From Sipunculus nudus (lineage: Eukaryota; Annelida; Sipuncula; Golfingiida; Sipunculidae), in assembly GCA_026874595.1 (NCBI GenBank), contig CM049320.1:10113464-10177463 (forward strand): 64,000 nucleotides of DNA. Reading direction: 5' to 3'. The number at the start of each line of letters is the position of its first letter. Position 1 is the stretch's first letter. Below the pieces are notes generated by a model. The model made no database searches, was not told the origin of the DNA, and saw only the letters and a program-made list of their open reading frames with translations. A program made the position numbers and the translations under genes. This document shows, piece by piece, positions 13,438 to 25,856 of this stretch.

Positions 13438-13800
13438 GAAGTCGTAGGTGGATCCAGAGGGGGCACAGGGGGTACTGCCCCCCCCCCCCCCCACCCCGCT
13501 TAGCGTTCGTAATGTTATTAACTTATTTATCTTAGTTGTTTGACTGTCTTACATACTTCACATGGACACAAAGTTTACCTATTTTAATAACATTAAATAT
13601 TTTAAATTCATTTAAGATTTTTATCCTTCACGAATGCCAATATTTAAGGTCACAAAGGAGACTGACCATATGGCCTTGTTATTTTGTAGATATTATTTGA
13701 CGCTCCTTTTTTTTATGCAGACGCTAAGCGAAATATATAAAAGAATCACACCCTTGAGGCAAATGTGCCCCCATTTTAGCAAAATCCTGGATCCGCCAAT
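13438..13800. mobile_element. short inverted-repeat element (MITE-like)
   Basis: Opposed ends GGTGGATCCAGAGGGGGCAC (left) and CCTGGATCCGCC (right) form an imperfect terminal inverted repeat about 360 bp apart. The GGATCCAG ends resemble hAT-type MITEs. A 15-base C run sits just inside the left end. No clean target duplication survives. Confidence 0.45.
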
Positions 13801-14079
13801 GAAAGTCAACAACTTGTTCCTGTCAGCAGGATGTAATTGAAAGCTAATGGGTTTGCAGTGACGATGATATCAGTCTGATTTCAATATTCTACTTTTTCAA
13901 TTCAGGTCTTTCAGGCCTGTTCATTCTGCAAGTTTTCTCAGCCTCTTGAGGAACATACAATCCAAGCAGCCTTAATAGGTGCTCTGGGGTTATTTATTTT
14001 ACATTCGAGGTTAAAACCTTGATCAGGGGTCCTAGAGAAAAGCATTGACTGAATGCTTTACACCCACACTCTCCATATT

Positions 14080-14135
14080 TGAGAATTTTTTATTACATAT
14101 ATATAGCAATAAACTATATCTTATCTTATCTTGAC
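14080..14135 (+). repeat. LINE-like 3' tail
   Basis: GCAATAAACTATATC is followed by TTATCTTATCTT. It is the same tail style as at 10,440-10,470. Confidence 0.3.
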
Positions 14136-14139
14136 TTAA

Positions 14140-17100
14140 CGTTGCATTGTCCCGAAAACTTAAAAATCGTTCGCATCATGTTACTGGAAAAATCAAAGTT
14201 TAAGAGTTTCAAGAAAAACGCTTCCAATGAACTCTGGCAACAAATGACTTGTTTCAAGGATATTAACAAAAAATTGACATCATCAGAAAGTTAATGTGTG
14301 TGTATGTGGAGACGGTGGGTGGAATATGCTCGAGTATTTAAACTAGATAGAGAAATTCCGCTCACGAAATATTTCTGTCCCTAGAGCTGTCCCTACGCGG
14401 AGGTCCAATCACCCTGACTGAGGGTACTTGGTTTTCCCACCCAAGTTTAGATAATAAAACACTTTCACCGTACATGTCATCTGTCAGAGCACACTTCATA
14501 CGTGGATACCCTACTTACTGAAATAAGAAATCAAAATACATCCAGGAACAATAAAAATTTCATGCATATTAAGCCCGTGTCATTGAAAACCGAAAAGGCA
14601 TAATCATGAGTAAATTTTGGCCGCCGGGATTTTCATTTTTTAACCGGCTTGTCCCAAACCAATGTGTAATTTAGGAAAACATGGATGAAATTGCATTTCC
14701 GCTAGCACTTCATGTCATTGAAGTAGGCACTGACACAGTATATACATTAACAAGGTAAAAGTAATACAGCTGTCCCTTTCTGACAGCGTTTCTATCTTTT
14801 ATTACTGGGTTGGAAGTGTATTATGGCTGCCAACAGCTGAATATGTCTCATAATCGCTATAGCATTGAAAGTAAACAAAGCCACCACGCATTTTCATAAA
14901 CGATAACAATAGCCTGCTTATCCGGTTAAACTCTAATTAAACACTCTTTATCCGGTTTATTTATTATCTATTCTTGGCTGTCATAACTTTTTGTTTTCTT
15001 GTCTGGCAGATTTTGTTCTTAATAAACCCTTATTTAATTGATAGTTTTTTATCGCCGAAAATATTAATCCTTGTGTCTTTGACATGGATACATATGTAAA
15101 ACTGGAGGTAACTCTGTCGCTAATTTAGGTTTATTTTACTCGGTCAGACTTTTTTCCTCAGTGTTTGTAAGTGGAAAAAGTAGTATGTTGTGTCACATAT
15201 TGACAATATTTTAACATACAGTATATCAACGTTCGTTTCCTTGAACCTGAATGATTTCTAATCAGCATATACGGGAATAACGGAAAAGAAATGTTCTGCT
15301 CTCAAAATCCTGGGTAAGTCTGCTTAAATGCATTTAAAGGTTCAATTTTTGTATTGTTTTTGTTGACGCTTATAGCCTCTAGGTGGAACCTGATAGAGAA
15401 ATGAGAATTAAAGTTTCCTCATGACCATTATGCTGACATATAATCGTGCGACTTTATCAAGTTTACGGAGCACATGGTAGAACTCAGATGGCCTGAAATG
15501 ATACTGTTGTTCCTCCTCTGTATCGCGTGTTTTAATATTTCATAATTTATAAATAATTTTAAATAATAATAGTTATAGTTTCAATGTTTGTTTACGGTTT
15601 ACATACAACATCTCTAATCATAATGTAATAAGTCTTCTACTTTTCGACGTTTGGGCCTGCAGGCATGGATACAAGTTAATGTTCATATATGAAGATTAGG
15701 TGTGTTATTCACGAAGGTTTCAAATTCGCGATAATTTCCCTATCGCGAATATCACGAAATTTAAACCCTCGCGAACAAAAAGGGAACCACAGTATAGTCT
15801 TCAACATGAGTTTATAGCTGATGTATAATGATTTTCCGCTTTGTAGAATTTAGTAGTCATGCAGTATTGTTGCGTATCCATCCGTGGCATCTATTCTATA
15901 GGAAAGATGTTTTCAGTGTTTTGATGCAACATACACGGTGAAATACACAAATAATGATACATGCCTGAGATATTTGACCTGGAAAACATGTCAGTTAAAT
16001 TTAGATATTCACGTTAGCTTGATCTATCGACTTCGTTGGTTGAATGACTGATTGGTTTCTTTGCTGATAAACCGTGCCAGATTTGCATACTGACTAAGCG
16101 CGCTCATTCCCAGGGCCCCATAGCATTAAACTGTTAATTGTTAATTGAGAAACTGCAACCAGAAACGGCAGCACATTTAACTAAATGACAAAATACATAC
16201 GTAAGAGTTTAAAAAGTGAGTTGTGGGAAGATCCATTGCATGTAAAGGTCTTCTGTAATCGTGTATTTTTGTAAAATTATTGGAACGGCTTCATATATGT
16301 GTCCTATTATCAACTGATAAAAGGTAATGGATTCATTAACTTTCCTATACAAAGAGCACAATTTTAGCAATGTTTTGTTTCATTGGTCTCAGGTTATGTT
16401 AAGAATTATTATAGAGCCCGCTCATTAAATATCAGGATTCAAAAAAGGAGATAAAATGTATGTGATAAACTGTCGAATATGTGACTTCGAGCTTTGCATA
16501 TTTTTATTGACTGGTGTATAGGCCTAAGCCATTTGGCATGGATCACTTTTTACTGAATGTATTAAATGAAAAGCATATAATTTTAGCTTTTAATTTTTAT
16601 AAAAGTACCCGGATTTGGCGCCTCTGTTTGACCAAATATGAGACAATGTGCCAAAATGAAATTATTTGCACGCAGGGGAGGTGCAAAGTTTGGGAACTGT
16701 TGGGCGTGTCCCGCAAGTGTGCATTGCATATAATTGAACATTAGAAGTCCCACAGAGTAATAAGTTAAATTATACCTTTTAACTTGGCAAAATCAGGGGC
16801 TGTTAGACACAATTGCACACGAGTCAAAACATGAGATCATGCAATTCAACTTAGGTAGCAATATTGTGTTCATGTCGCGCTGTGGCGTGTATCGAAGTGA
16901 TTCCTGGGGACCTCGATTTCAATTTTACGCATGCTGCGTCGCATGCAGTGTATCACTCGAAAGTGTTATCACGTGACATGAAAAACATAGGATGAGTCTT
17001 CGTCCAGTGCGACCTAAGTCATTCTTTACATAGTGTTTGGTTACTAGTGGCATCTTTGCGGTAGCATTTTCCATCTGTCGTCTGCTGACTGTTTCCGCCC

Positions 17101-17800
17101 CCTGCGTGCGCCACATCTTCACTGTCCATGCTTGAAATGCAATCATTACAAACAAATGCGCCTCGCTTTTATTTTTATCGCCGTCTGTCAAGCGAGTTTC
17201 CACTTCAAACGTCTTTCCTTTTCTTCCCCCAGCGGGGTGAAATGCTCTATGGACAAACGAAAAAACTGTAATGGATTGCTCAGACCAAACAGGGCTCGTT
17301 TATATTCTTTGGATTGAATCATTTTCTTATGGCTGTCAAATTCACCTTCGCTCGGAAGTATCCAACTGATATTGACAAAAGCTGGCAAACTGAAACGCAA
17401 TTTTTATGTCTCCATTCCCAATATGCTCTGTCGCTGTAACGTCTGCCGTTCACTTTTGTACTTAGATAGCTGTCACTGGTTCACTGATCTCTGTTAACAG
17501 CAAAACCTAATTTTTATTTGGCTAATACCAGCCAATGTATTATTACTTGCGTTAATATGCTTAAATCACATATATCCATTTCTTTCACTAGTGTAGCATA
17601 TAATAGTTATTATAATTCATAATAATTAATATTATAAATCTCTAATTAATCACATATGATTAATATTATATCTCTCCCGTATATAATTACTGTCGTCATC
17701 ATATAATAATTATGATAATTGATTCTAAATTGCAATTTTATTAATGAAGCGATCTTTATATATTTTTATGCTTTATCCTTTATTGGTCTGCCTCTGTATT
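14140..17800. other. gene-free region
   Basis: AT-rich DNA. Small open frames (for example at 16,514-16,744 and 17,132-17,400) overlap on both strands and show no domain. A donor-like CCTGG/GTAAGT at 15,314 stands alone. Confidence 0.45.
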
Positions 17801-18620
17801 TTGGCGGATTTTGGCTGTCTAGTCTATCTTATTTAGGAACCTGCGTTCGCCTGTCTTGTCTCGCCTGTCTCTGTATACCTAACTGACTGACTCTTGACTA
17901 AAAACTCTCTAACAGGCTGGGCCACTGTCTAATTGATACCCCTGTCTGACTGACTGTTTCTTATGTTGACTCTCTCTTGAAGAACATCCTCCTTTCTGCT
18001 TTAGTAAATGTCTATCTCTCTAACTTACTGTCTGAATGAATGGCAGTTTGTTTAATTAGTATTTGAGCAACTGCATAGTCCATTGAAAAATAAAGAAACC
18101 ATGCTAGTGATTTTGTCAGTCAGTCAGACTACCAAAGATAGTCAGCAGATAGTTAGATAAGACAGTCAGATGGACCTTCATAGAGCTTGTCAGACAGTTA
18201 CTGCTATCTGACTTGAATTTGACTGGCTCTGGTGGCAATCCATTTCCCAATACCTGGTTATAACTGTAGCTATTCATCTGTCACAGTCTTCCTGAATGAC
18301 CAGATCTCTCACGGCTAGCCTGTTTAACATTTATTATTTCTCTTGTATTTTGTCTATTATAGACAGGCCTTTCCTGGACCCATTTGCCAGATTAGTTCGC
18401 TAGCTCTCTGAGAGTATATTTGCCTGATAGTCAGATAAATGACTATAGCTCTAGCGGTGTTCAGTCTGTTTGACTAATTAGCTAAAACTCTGGTACTGTC
18501 TTTCGGCAAAAGTTCCTGGTCGATATGCGTTCAGTTATTTTCTGACTATCAGACTGGTAATCCACTATTAAATGCTTGTCACGCTGGTCGAATGCATACT
18601 GTACTTTGTCAGTAAATCAG
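17800..18620. repeat. low-complexity CTGT/GACT-rich stretch
   Basis: The tetramers CTGT, GACT and GTCA are strongly over-represented on this strand without a clean period. It looks like a decayed tetranucleotide microsatellite. Confidence 0.5.
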
Positions 18621-18699
18621 ATACTAAATGACAGTTATTATATAATATAACGTATATTTTCATCTTTCTTTCGTAGTATATATTTACATATAGATGGAT

Positions 18700-18700
18700 T

Positions 18701-18758
<58 letters not shown>
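18700..18758. repeat. (TA)n microsatellite
   Basis: About 28 TA units. Confidence 0.95.
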
Positions 18759-18760
<2 letters not shown>

Positions 18761-19832
18761 CATAAGGTATTCAATGCGCTACGCCTCTTTCGAATTAAGT
18801 AAATATTTGGGAACGTTTCCAATTGACGAAATAATTATATAGTTCCATTATTCAAAACCAAGATAAATATTTGAAAATTGAACCGTTAAGTTAAGAAGGC
18901 AGGTGTTCCCCGCCTGAGGGCGCCGCCTTTGTCGAACATATGTTCCCGCCAACGGAGATTTGAAACTGAAATTGATGAAGAGGAACAAGTTTGAAAGTGA
19001 CTGTTACTTTCTCACGTGGGCGGGTCAGGTGCGAGGGGAGGGTTGAGCAATCATGTATGGCGGGGCGCGATGTCTTTTACGGTTGGCTGGTCGAACTTCT
19101 GCGCTAGGCTGCACCGTCTTTCATAGTGGCCAGAGTGCAATGAAAGGGAAAATACGTTTTGCTGGCTGAGCATATGTCTGCATTTGTAAGTGGGGTTACA
19201 TGGCCCGTTGACGATGGTTACCAGGACTCGAGCAAAGGGAATGCAAAACATGTGTAAAACCTGCACTTCTTTAGAGATGACTGGAGAAAGTCGTAGTTGA
19301 TGCAAGCCCGGGGCAACACCGCAACGGATGCAACCATTACAAGACTATCACTGGAAACTTAGCCCGGGCATCTCACACTTTCCTTGATTTGTGCTGGGTG
19401 CATTATTGTTGATAATATTAAAGAATTGATTCAGATGCTGAATTTTAGCATCTTTCATCTCGAGACTCGCGTAACTTGCTGCGGACCGTAGTGCAGAAAC
19501 TTTTTATTTATGTGCTATTATTGAAGAAAAACCGAGTGACATTCCCAAAGGATACTTTCAGATGGGAAAACATTTTTTAAAGGAGGAAAATTATATTTTG
19601 TGTTAATCTAATGATATCAAATAGTCTCTAAGGAGCTCCGGATTCAATTACATCTTGTGGGAATCATCATTAGCACTGACTGGACAGTTCTCAGAAATGA
19701 CGTATACTTAACTGGTTGGGCATATTCCGATCATGTACACAGGATGTCCGGGTTCTGATACTTTACGACTAGAGGCTCTTTCTGACCTATCCTTGTTGCT
19801 TTCAATTGAAGGATATTGTATATAAACTAAAA
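18759..19832. other. gene-free interval upstream of the SAM gene
   Basis: It includes a GC-richer patch at about 18,890-19,320. That patch could be promoter DNA for the downstream plus-strand gene. I see no TATA box I would defend. Confidence 0.3.
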
Positions 19833-20150
19833 ATGATGATGTCAACGCCATTCTTCAAATTATCAAAACTGATGGAACTACGATACTCCGGTATCTATGA
19901 TGCCTGCGGTAAGCTTTAATACATATATACCTATATATATATATTATTTATTAGTTAGAATATAATCTTATACGATCACTTTTAAATGCTCTGCGTCAGT
20001 TACTCTAATTCGGCAAACTGGAAAGCTATGACAGGTTGAAATCCAGTATCTTTCTTTGGGGCTGTTTTTGGTGATTTTGCATTATCGTGTTCTCTTTAGT
20101 GTGTGTACGTGTGAATGCACATTTACAGAGGAAGAGAACACACACACAGG

Positions 20151-20226
<76 letters not shown>

Positions 20227-23200
20227 AAACATTGTAATGCGTGCATGTGGAATGTGAAATGTTCTATTTACTTTATTAAAAACTAATTTATCCGTGTATA
20301 ATATATACAAATAAAAAATAACTGAAGAACAATGATGTCATTTTTAAGCTCTAACACCTCTGGAAAACATTCCCAAGTTGACAGCACAAAGGGTGCTATA
20401 CAAGCGGTTATCTTGATGCACAGCAAAATGAAAGTATTAATGAAAATGGATTATTGATACATGAAAATTATTCTTATCATGACTGTAATTTCTTCCGCTT
20501 TACTTGCAAGAAGTAAGTTGGTGGTGGTAGCTTACTGTCTTCATAGTGAATTCCAGTCTTGGCCAGGGCAGATCCAGTCATGCAGTATAGAAAAGTTTAC
20601 TTCCTGACCAGGGCTGTCAGAAACGTTCAGTGAATATAAAATGAATTATGAAGGTCAAGGCAAAGTGTTTTCTGGCCAGAGAGTACGGTATCATTTCTTG
20701 TTATTCACGTGCTCCGTCATTAAAGGCGCGGGAAAAAGACCAGACTCAAAAACTCTGTTGATATTTGGACTCGAGGTACAACACCACGGTAACGAGGCCA
20801 TCAGATTCGCTACGCCAAAATGAGATAAGTTTACATACATTATATGACAGATTTGTCTTCTTTGTTACAGGCCCGGGCACCCGCATTGAAGTTAATCAGG
20901 AAACTGATACGGAGATAATCGGCTGGGTTCCGAAGATGTCCGACATGGGCTCGGCGTCGTGCCCGGAAATTCCCGAGGTTGAATCCTGCCCTGGAAACAG
21001 TAAGTACAGAAACAATATACCACGTCTCCGTACCTACTATTTGGTTAAATGTTTTGCTGTTTACACTTCATATACTGGCGTCCCGAATCATAAGTATAAA
21101 TATTGTCGCTATTTGTGCGTGACCCGTTGACAGGCCAATGCCTATAATGTATCGTATTTTTCATACAATTTATTCCATACACACATATGTATATAATTAA
21201 ACGTGTGAATATCTGTACATAATTTTAATGTTTATATAGGTGTGTATGTGTATGCTGACAGCTGTTCCGTTATTATCACAAATATCTCCTTTTAGGACAG
21301 AGTTGTGATGATATCATCGATTATCGATAAGAGTGGACTTATGTATGGATGGAGGGGCATGTGGAAGAAAGAAATGAGGAGATTTGTTTATGACATATAC
21401 TATGTGATGGTAGACGAATCGGAGCGTTTATCCATGTATATATTATCATATTCAATGGTCGGTATTTCTGTGTATGCGTATATTTCTTTTCTTTTTTTTT
21501 ACTTTGTGTATGTCCGAACATGTATATTAAATTTGCCTGTAAGCATGATCGATTGGTTGGGCGGATGGACAGAGAGATGGATGAAAGGATTGATGTTTTA
21601 TGAATGGAGTGATTATGTTAAACGTATGGAGTATTATGTGTGTATAGGTGTTTGAACATATATACACAGGTATCCTCAATTTAATACTGGCATGCACTTA
21701 TTCATTCTTTTTTTATTCAATTGTAGCATCCGTTCCACCATGTCCACAAGAATCCGTAGTATCCGCGGCAGCAGATGTAAACCTGCCACAGCTAGCACCG
21801 GAGGAAGCGACTCCCCTGCCAAACAAGTGTTCCCCGGCGAGTCCAGCCAGTGTACCAAGTGACCTCCTGCCCGAGTGCTCCCGACCTCTCAGTAACGACT
21901 CCGGAGTCGGCACCTCCGCTTCGGACACTGATCTCGCCTCAATCTCGTCAAACGAGACCTCGTCACGTGTCCTTCCCACTGGAACCTCTCCGGTCAAGAC
22001 GCATGCGCAGAAACCCGAAAGCCCACAGCATCCACAGAAACGGAAGCCTGGTCGACCGCCTGGTAGTACGAAGAAGTACCGCCAGGGGGTGCAGCTACCG
22101 GGTGAAGAGGGTAACGCAGTGTTTCAACAAAGAGGGACTGATTTTACTCTCAGAAAGTTCTTTGAAGCTGGTGGACGGGACTATAACGAATACCTGGAAT
22201 GGCTCAAGAGGAGAGACAACGGTGAAAATGTGTATGTAGTCATGTCACAATAAATTCTGTAAAACTGATAATATTTTAATGGTACTGAAGTTTGATTTAC
22301 AGTGGCTCTTTATTATAAATAGCTTATAATTTTAATGAGTTTAACTTTTTCTTATTCATTTTTTAGTCAAAATGATTTATTTTTATATGTAAATTAAGCA
22401 TGTTTTCACTATCTCTCCTTATAATGGCCCACGAATTAATTTGTCACATGGAGGGCAATGGAATTGCACAATTGAAAGTATTTTTAATGTATTTAATGTC
22501 ACGTAAATGTGAAATGCTGTAATCAATAAGATAATGTTATAAAAAAAGCCCACCTAGTTATTCCTTGACGGCGACACCATCAATCCAGTTTAATGTTTAT
22601 GTTTGGGACAGCGTTTACTGTGTTTTATGATTTTAACTTTTTTTCCTGCAGGCCGTTCCTGAACACCCAGGTTACCCAACCAGCGGCGCTCATCCGACCA
22701 AACCATCCACCAATGGCGGCGGCACCAGTCTCCATGGGAGTACCACAAGGTCCTCTCGTCACCTACCCACCCATGCCGTACATGCAGCGCCCTCTGGTAC
22801 CAGTTCCCCAGAACCCAGCTGTGACACGCTTCCGGCCTCTGACGTCACAGACTGTGCCCAATCAATTGCTCTTAAACACAGGAATGCCTTACTTTCCGGT
22901 GATTCCACCACAACTTGAAACCCAACCCCCACAGCAACCACAACCGCTCAGACGACCGGCAGATGGCGCTTTAGACCTGTCTGCCAAGAAGCCCAGACTT
23001 GACAAGAATGCCAACCTCCTTAGCATAGCTCCAGGGTTCCAAGACGCATGCGCAATGACCCCGTCCCCGCCACAGCAGAGGTTATCCCCGCCGTCGACTC
23101 CTGGGCGGGTAATAGAAGGTCAAAAACCCACAGAGGAGAAAACAGAACGGCTTGAAACCCCTGTTCCTCATCCAATGAGGTCTTGGGGAGTGGAGGAGGT

Positions 23201-23292
23201 CGCCAACTTCGTAGCAGGAATCCCTGGTTGTCAGGATTATGTTGAGGTATGTATACAGACTAACCCTTAATTCGTATTTTATTGCATATACA

Positions 23293-23328
<36 letters not shown>

Positions 23329-23722
23329 CTATTTATCAGAATATACTTACTGGCGGTTGGTAAATGAATCACACATGTATGATGTTGAATGAGAGGGCAT
23401 TGTAATTTATGTAAAAACTGAACTCTTAATTCTACTACCGATCCTACCACACCATCCGCCTCAAATATTTTCATATGTCAGAGTTACAAATTATAGCTGA
23501 TTATTTTTAGCTTTACTTTATGGAAAATACATGGCGAGGATATGATATACATATTAGTAATGTGTTTCATTCATGTCATTTCAGGTGTTCCGTGAGCAAA
23601 AGATAGATGGCGCCACATTACCCCACCTCTCAGAAGAGCACTTGTTGAACTTTGTAAAGATGAAGCTTGGACCAGCCATTCGTCTGAGGCTTGAGGTCAA
23701 GAAGCTCACGCAGATCACGTGA
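19833..23722 (+). CDS. AT-hook and SAM-domain nuclear protein (SAMD7/SAMD11-like)
   Basis: This is a spliced gene. Exons: 19,833-19,908 (tentative first exon), 20,871-20,999, 21,727-22,231, 22,652-23,246 and 23,585-23,722 (TGA). All introns are GT-AG and phases match (1-1, 1-1, 2-2, 0-0), giving about 480 residues. Residues 173-182, KRKPGRPPGS, form an AT-hook for the DNA minor groove. The middle is proline- and glutamine-rich. ALDLS at 353-357 resembles a CtBP-binding PxDLS motif. Residues from about 415 form a SAM domain (SWGVEEVANFVAGIPGC, then IDGATLPHLSEEHLLNF and KLGPAIRL), split by the last intron. The IDG-TLP-L-EEHLL wording is closest to SAMD7, SAMD11 and polyhomeotic SAMs, which polymerise in PRC1-type repressors. 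A role as a chromatin-bound repressor is therefore inferred. The true start may lie upstream or at the in-frame ATG in exon 2. The last four exons are firm; the paralogue name is not. Confidence 0.8.
20153..20223. repeat. (TA)n microsatellite in intron 1
   Basis: About 34 TA units, flanked by a CA run. It lies in the first inferred intron of the SAM gene. Confidence 0.95.
23297..23325. repeat. (TA)n microsatellite in intron 4
   Basis: About 14 TA units in the intron that splits the SAM domain. Confidence 0.9.
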
Positions 23723-25684
23723 ATCTCGAGCGACTTGGCGTATATTTATCATTCCTACTCGATGGGTTGATTTCTCCGTCTGTTTATGGTAGATATCTTA
23801 CCAGAGAGACATTTGTTTTCTAAACTGTGATATTCTTTAAATGAACAAACTATAAGGTATTCAGTATCTTGATAATTATTATTTATCGTCGAAACTCTTA
23901 TGTATACCAGCGCCATCTGGTGGTCAATCTTGAACGGAATATTTGATATTTTCCTCATCAACATTCTCTTATTGTTGGAGCCATATTGTCATCTATGACA
24001 CTGGTAATGCTAACATCTCCGTGTGTAATCATTTTATGATAAAGAAGGGGATTTTATTGTGTGTGTCATGAACGTCAGATGGCGGTGCGAAGAAACTGAG
24101 GTACAAACGTCATATAGGATTGATGGATTTTGAAAGTACTCTCTCCATAGGTTTTCCAGTGACAGTAAACATAGCAAATCAGGAGAACGGCTGCTGAGAT
24201 GATGATAATGATGATAATGATGATGATGATGATGATAAAGATGATGAAGATGTTAAATATGCCAAAACGTTTTTCACATTCTTGGACGAAAAAGTTTGTG
24301 ATGTTCAGTTCTAACATTACAATCAGGGCATTAATACACAACGTGTGCCCTAAACTGACCGAACCCATTTGAAGTGAGGGAAAGTTTATAAGGAACAGCT
24401 TCGCCAAAAAGGGGTGCTGATGCGTTGCGGCTCATGTTATTTTCAAACGGAGGAGATTTATTTTCATCACGATGTCACGGTTCATCTCACCGAGAATACT
24501 CAAAAAAGACAAGCATACACATACACTTTTACCCCAGTAACCTATTTTACAGAAAGGTGCCCATTTGCCGCAGTTTAAGCGAAGCTATTCGAAATTAGCA
24601 CACTCCGTTGTCTGTAAAGTGACATTTACATGTATCAGCATAGAACTATATAGAAGTAGACAATCACATATTTTTCTCTCTTTACATCTGTGGAGTGGTA
24701 TTGAATACGTAACTGATGTTATGACTGGACTAAGAGAAATCTTGGTTTAAAGAGTGTGGCATAGCAGGAAATAGAAAAAAAAGAAACAGAAGGGGTGATA
24801 TTAGTGAATGGCTTTGCCTAAAGTGGGCGCTAAAGTGTAACTGCGCTCAATATATTTGTTCATTGATCTCATGTGTTAGAACAAGCCTCCAGTAGAAAAC
24901 TCGCTTTACAGGCCATGGGCTTGTATTCTAACTTAATGTGCATTCCTTGTACTCTACGTTACAAACTGAAATTATATTTAATGTTAATTTATGTATATAT
25001 TTGGCATATGAATTGTTTGAAAAAAATATTTTAAATATACATTTTTGTTTGTTTTTCTTTTTAATTGTATGCAAAGCATATCACGGAAGATGTGTCTGTA
25101 TGTGTTCTTCCATAAGACGTGCAGAATTGGTATGTGTGTGTATGTGTTTGTGTGTCATTGAATAGGACTGCATAAAACATAGGAGCTGTAGCGTTTGTGT
25201 CATTGAATCAAATGTGCGTTTCCCTTGGAATAAGATGTGCACATAACATGGAACAGAATGTGTGTGTGTTGGTGGGGGGGGGGGGGGGTTGTCCTTGACA
25301 TCTGGGAGGGATCAGGCCTAAGTCATTTGCTAGAGGAGGTCACGTGAAGCGTTGATAGATGTCTACACCTTGTAATATCACTCTCTTTATTTTTTAATAA
25401 GAATCCATTTTTAGATACAGTCTAAACCTTGTCAAATAACTTTTTTTCTGAGTGCATCTTTTTCAAGATTTACTTAAATGTACTCTTTTTTTAAGCAGCA
25501 TTCTTTCTCCCTTTATTTGCAGTGAAGGAATTCTTAGATATTATATTACTCTTACAATACAGGTATAAAGTCTAATGAAACAAGAACCCGACACTTCACA
25601 ATTTTTCAGCGTGCAAGCGTTAAGTGTGTATTACGACATGTACAAATCGGCAAACCTCCTTGCAAGTTTGTGGAATAACTAACC
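23723..25684. other. 3' flank of the SAM gene, no further gene
   Basis: It presumably begins with the 3' UTR, but I see no canonical AATAAA close to the stop. The rest is AT-rich with a GAT repeat and a 14-base G run near 25,274. Confidence 0.4.
24195..24252. repeat. (GAT)n trinucleotide repeat
   Basis: Imperfect GAT/GATAAT units. Confidence 0.85.
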
Positions 25685-25692
25685 GCATTTAC

Positions 25693-25848
25693 CAGTGGCG
25701 TCAATTTATCTTCAAGGGTGGAGAGGAGGGATAACTCGAACGCGTTTTAGGGTAATCAAAGTTGGGACCCCCCCCCAGCTAAAAGTGTGTATGTGTGTGT
25801 GGGGGGGGGGGTAGATATACCCCCATCTCCCCTGTATTGACGACCCTG
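25693..25848. mobile_element. 156-bp hAT-type MITE with perfect 8-bp TSD
   Basis: The ends are CAGTGGCGTCAAT (left) and ATTGACGACCCTG (right), inverted repeats differing at two positions. Both sides carry the identical 8-mer GCATTTAC (25,685-25,692 and 25,849-25,856). Eight-base duplications and CAG-type ends are hallmarks of hAT transposition. It has no coding capacity. Inside are runs of nine C and ten or more G. Confidence 0.85.
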
Positions 25849-25856
25849 GCATTTAC

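Noticed and set aside
21305-21655. 116-codon plus-strand frame in a SAM-gene intron
   Set aside because: Low-complexity, Tyr/Met-rich peptide from AT-rich intron; skipping it gives matched splice phases.
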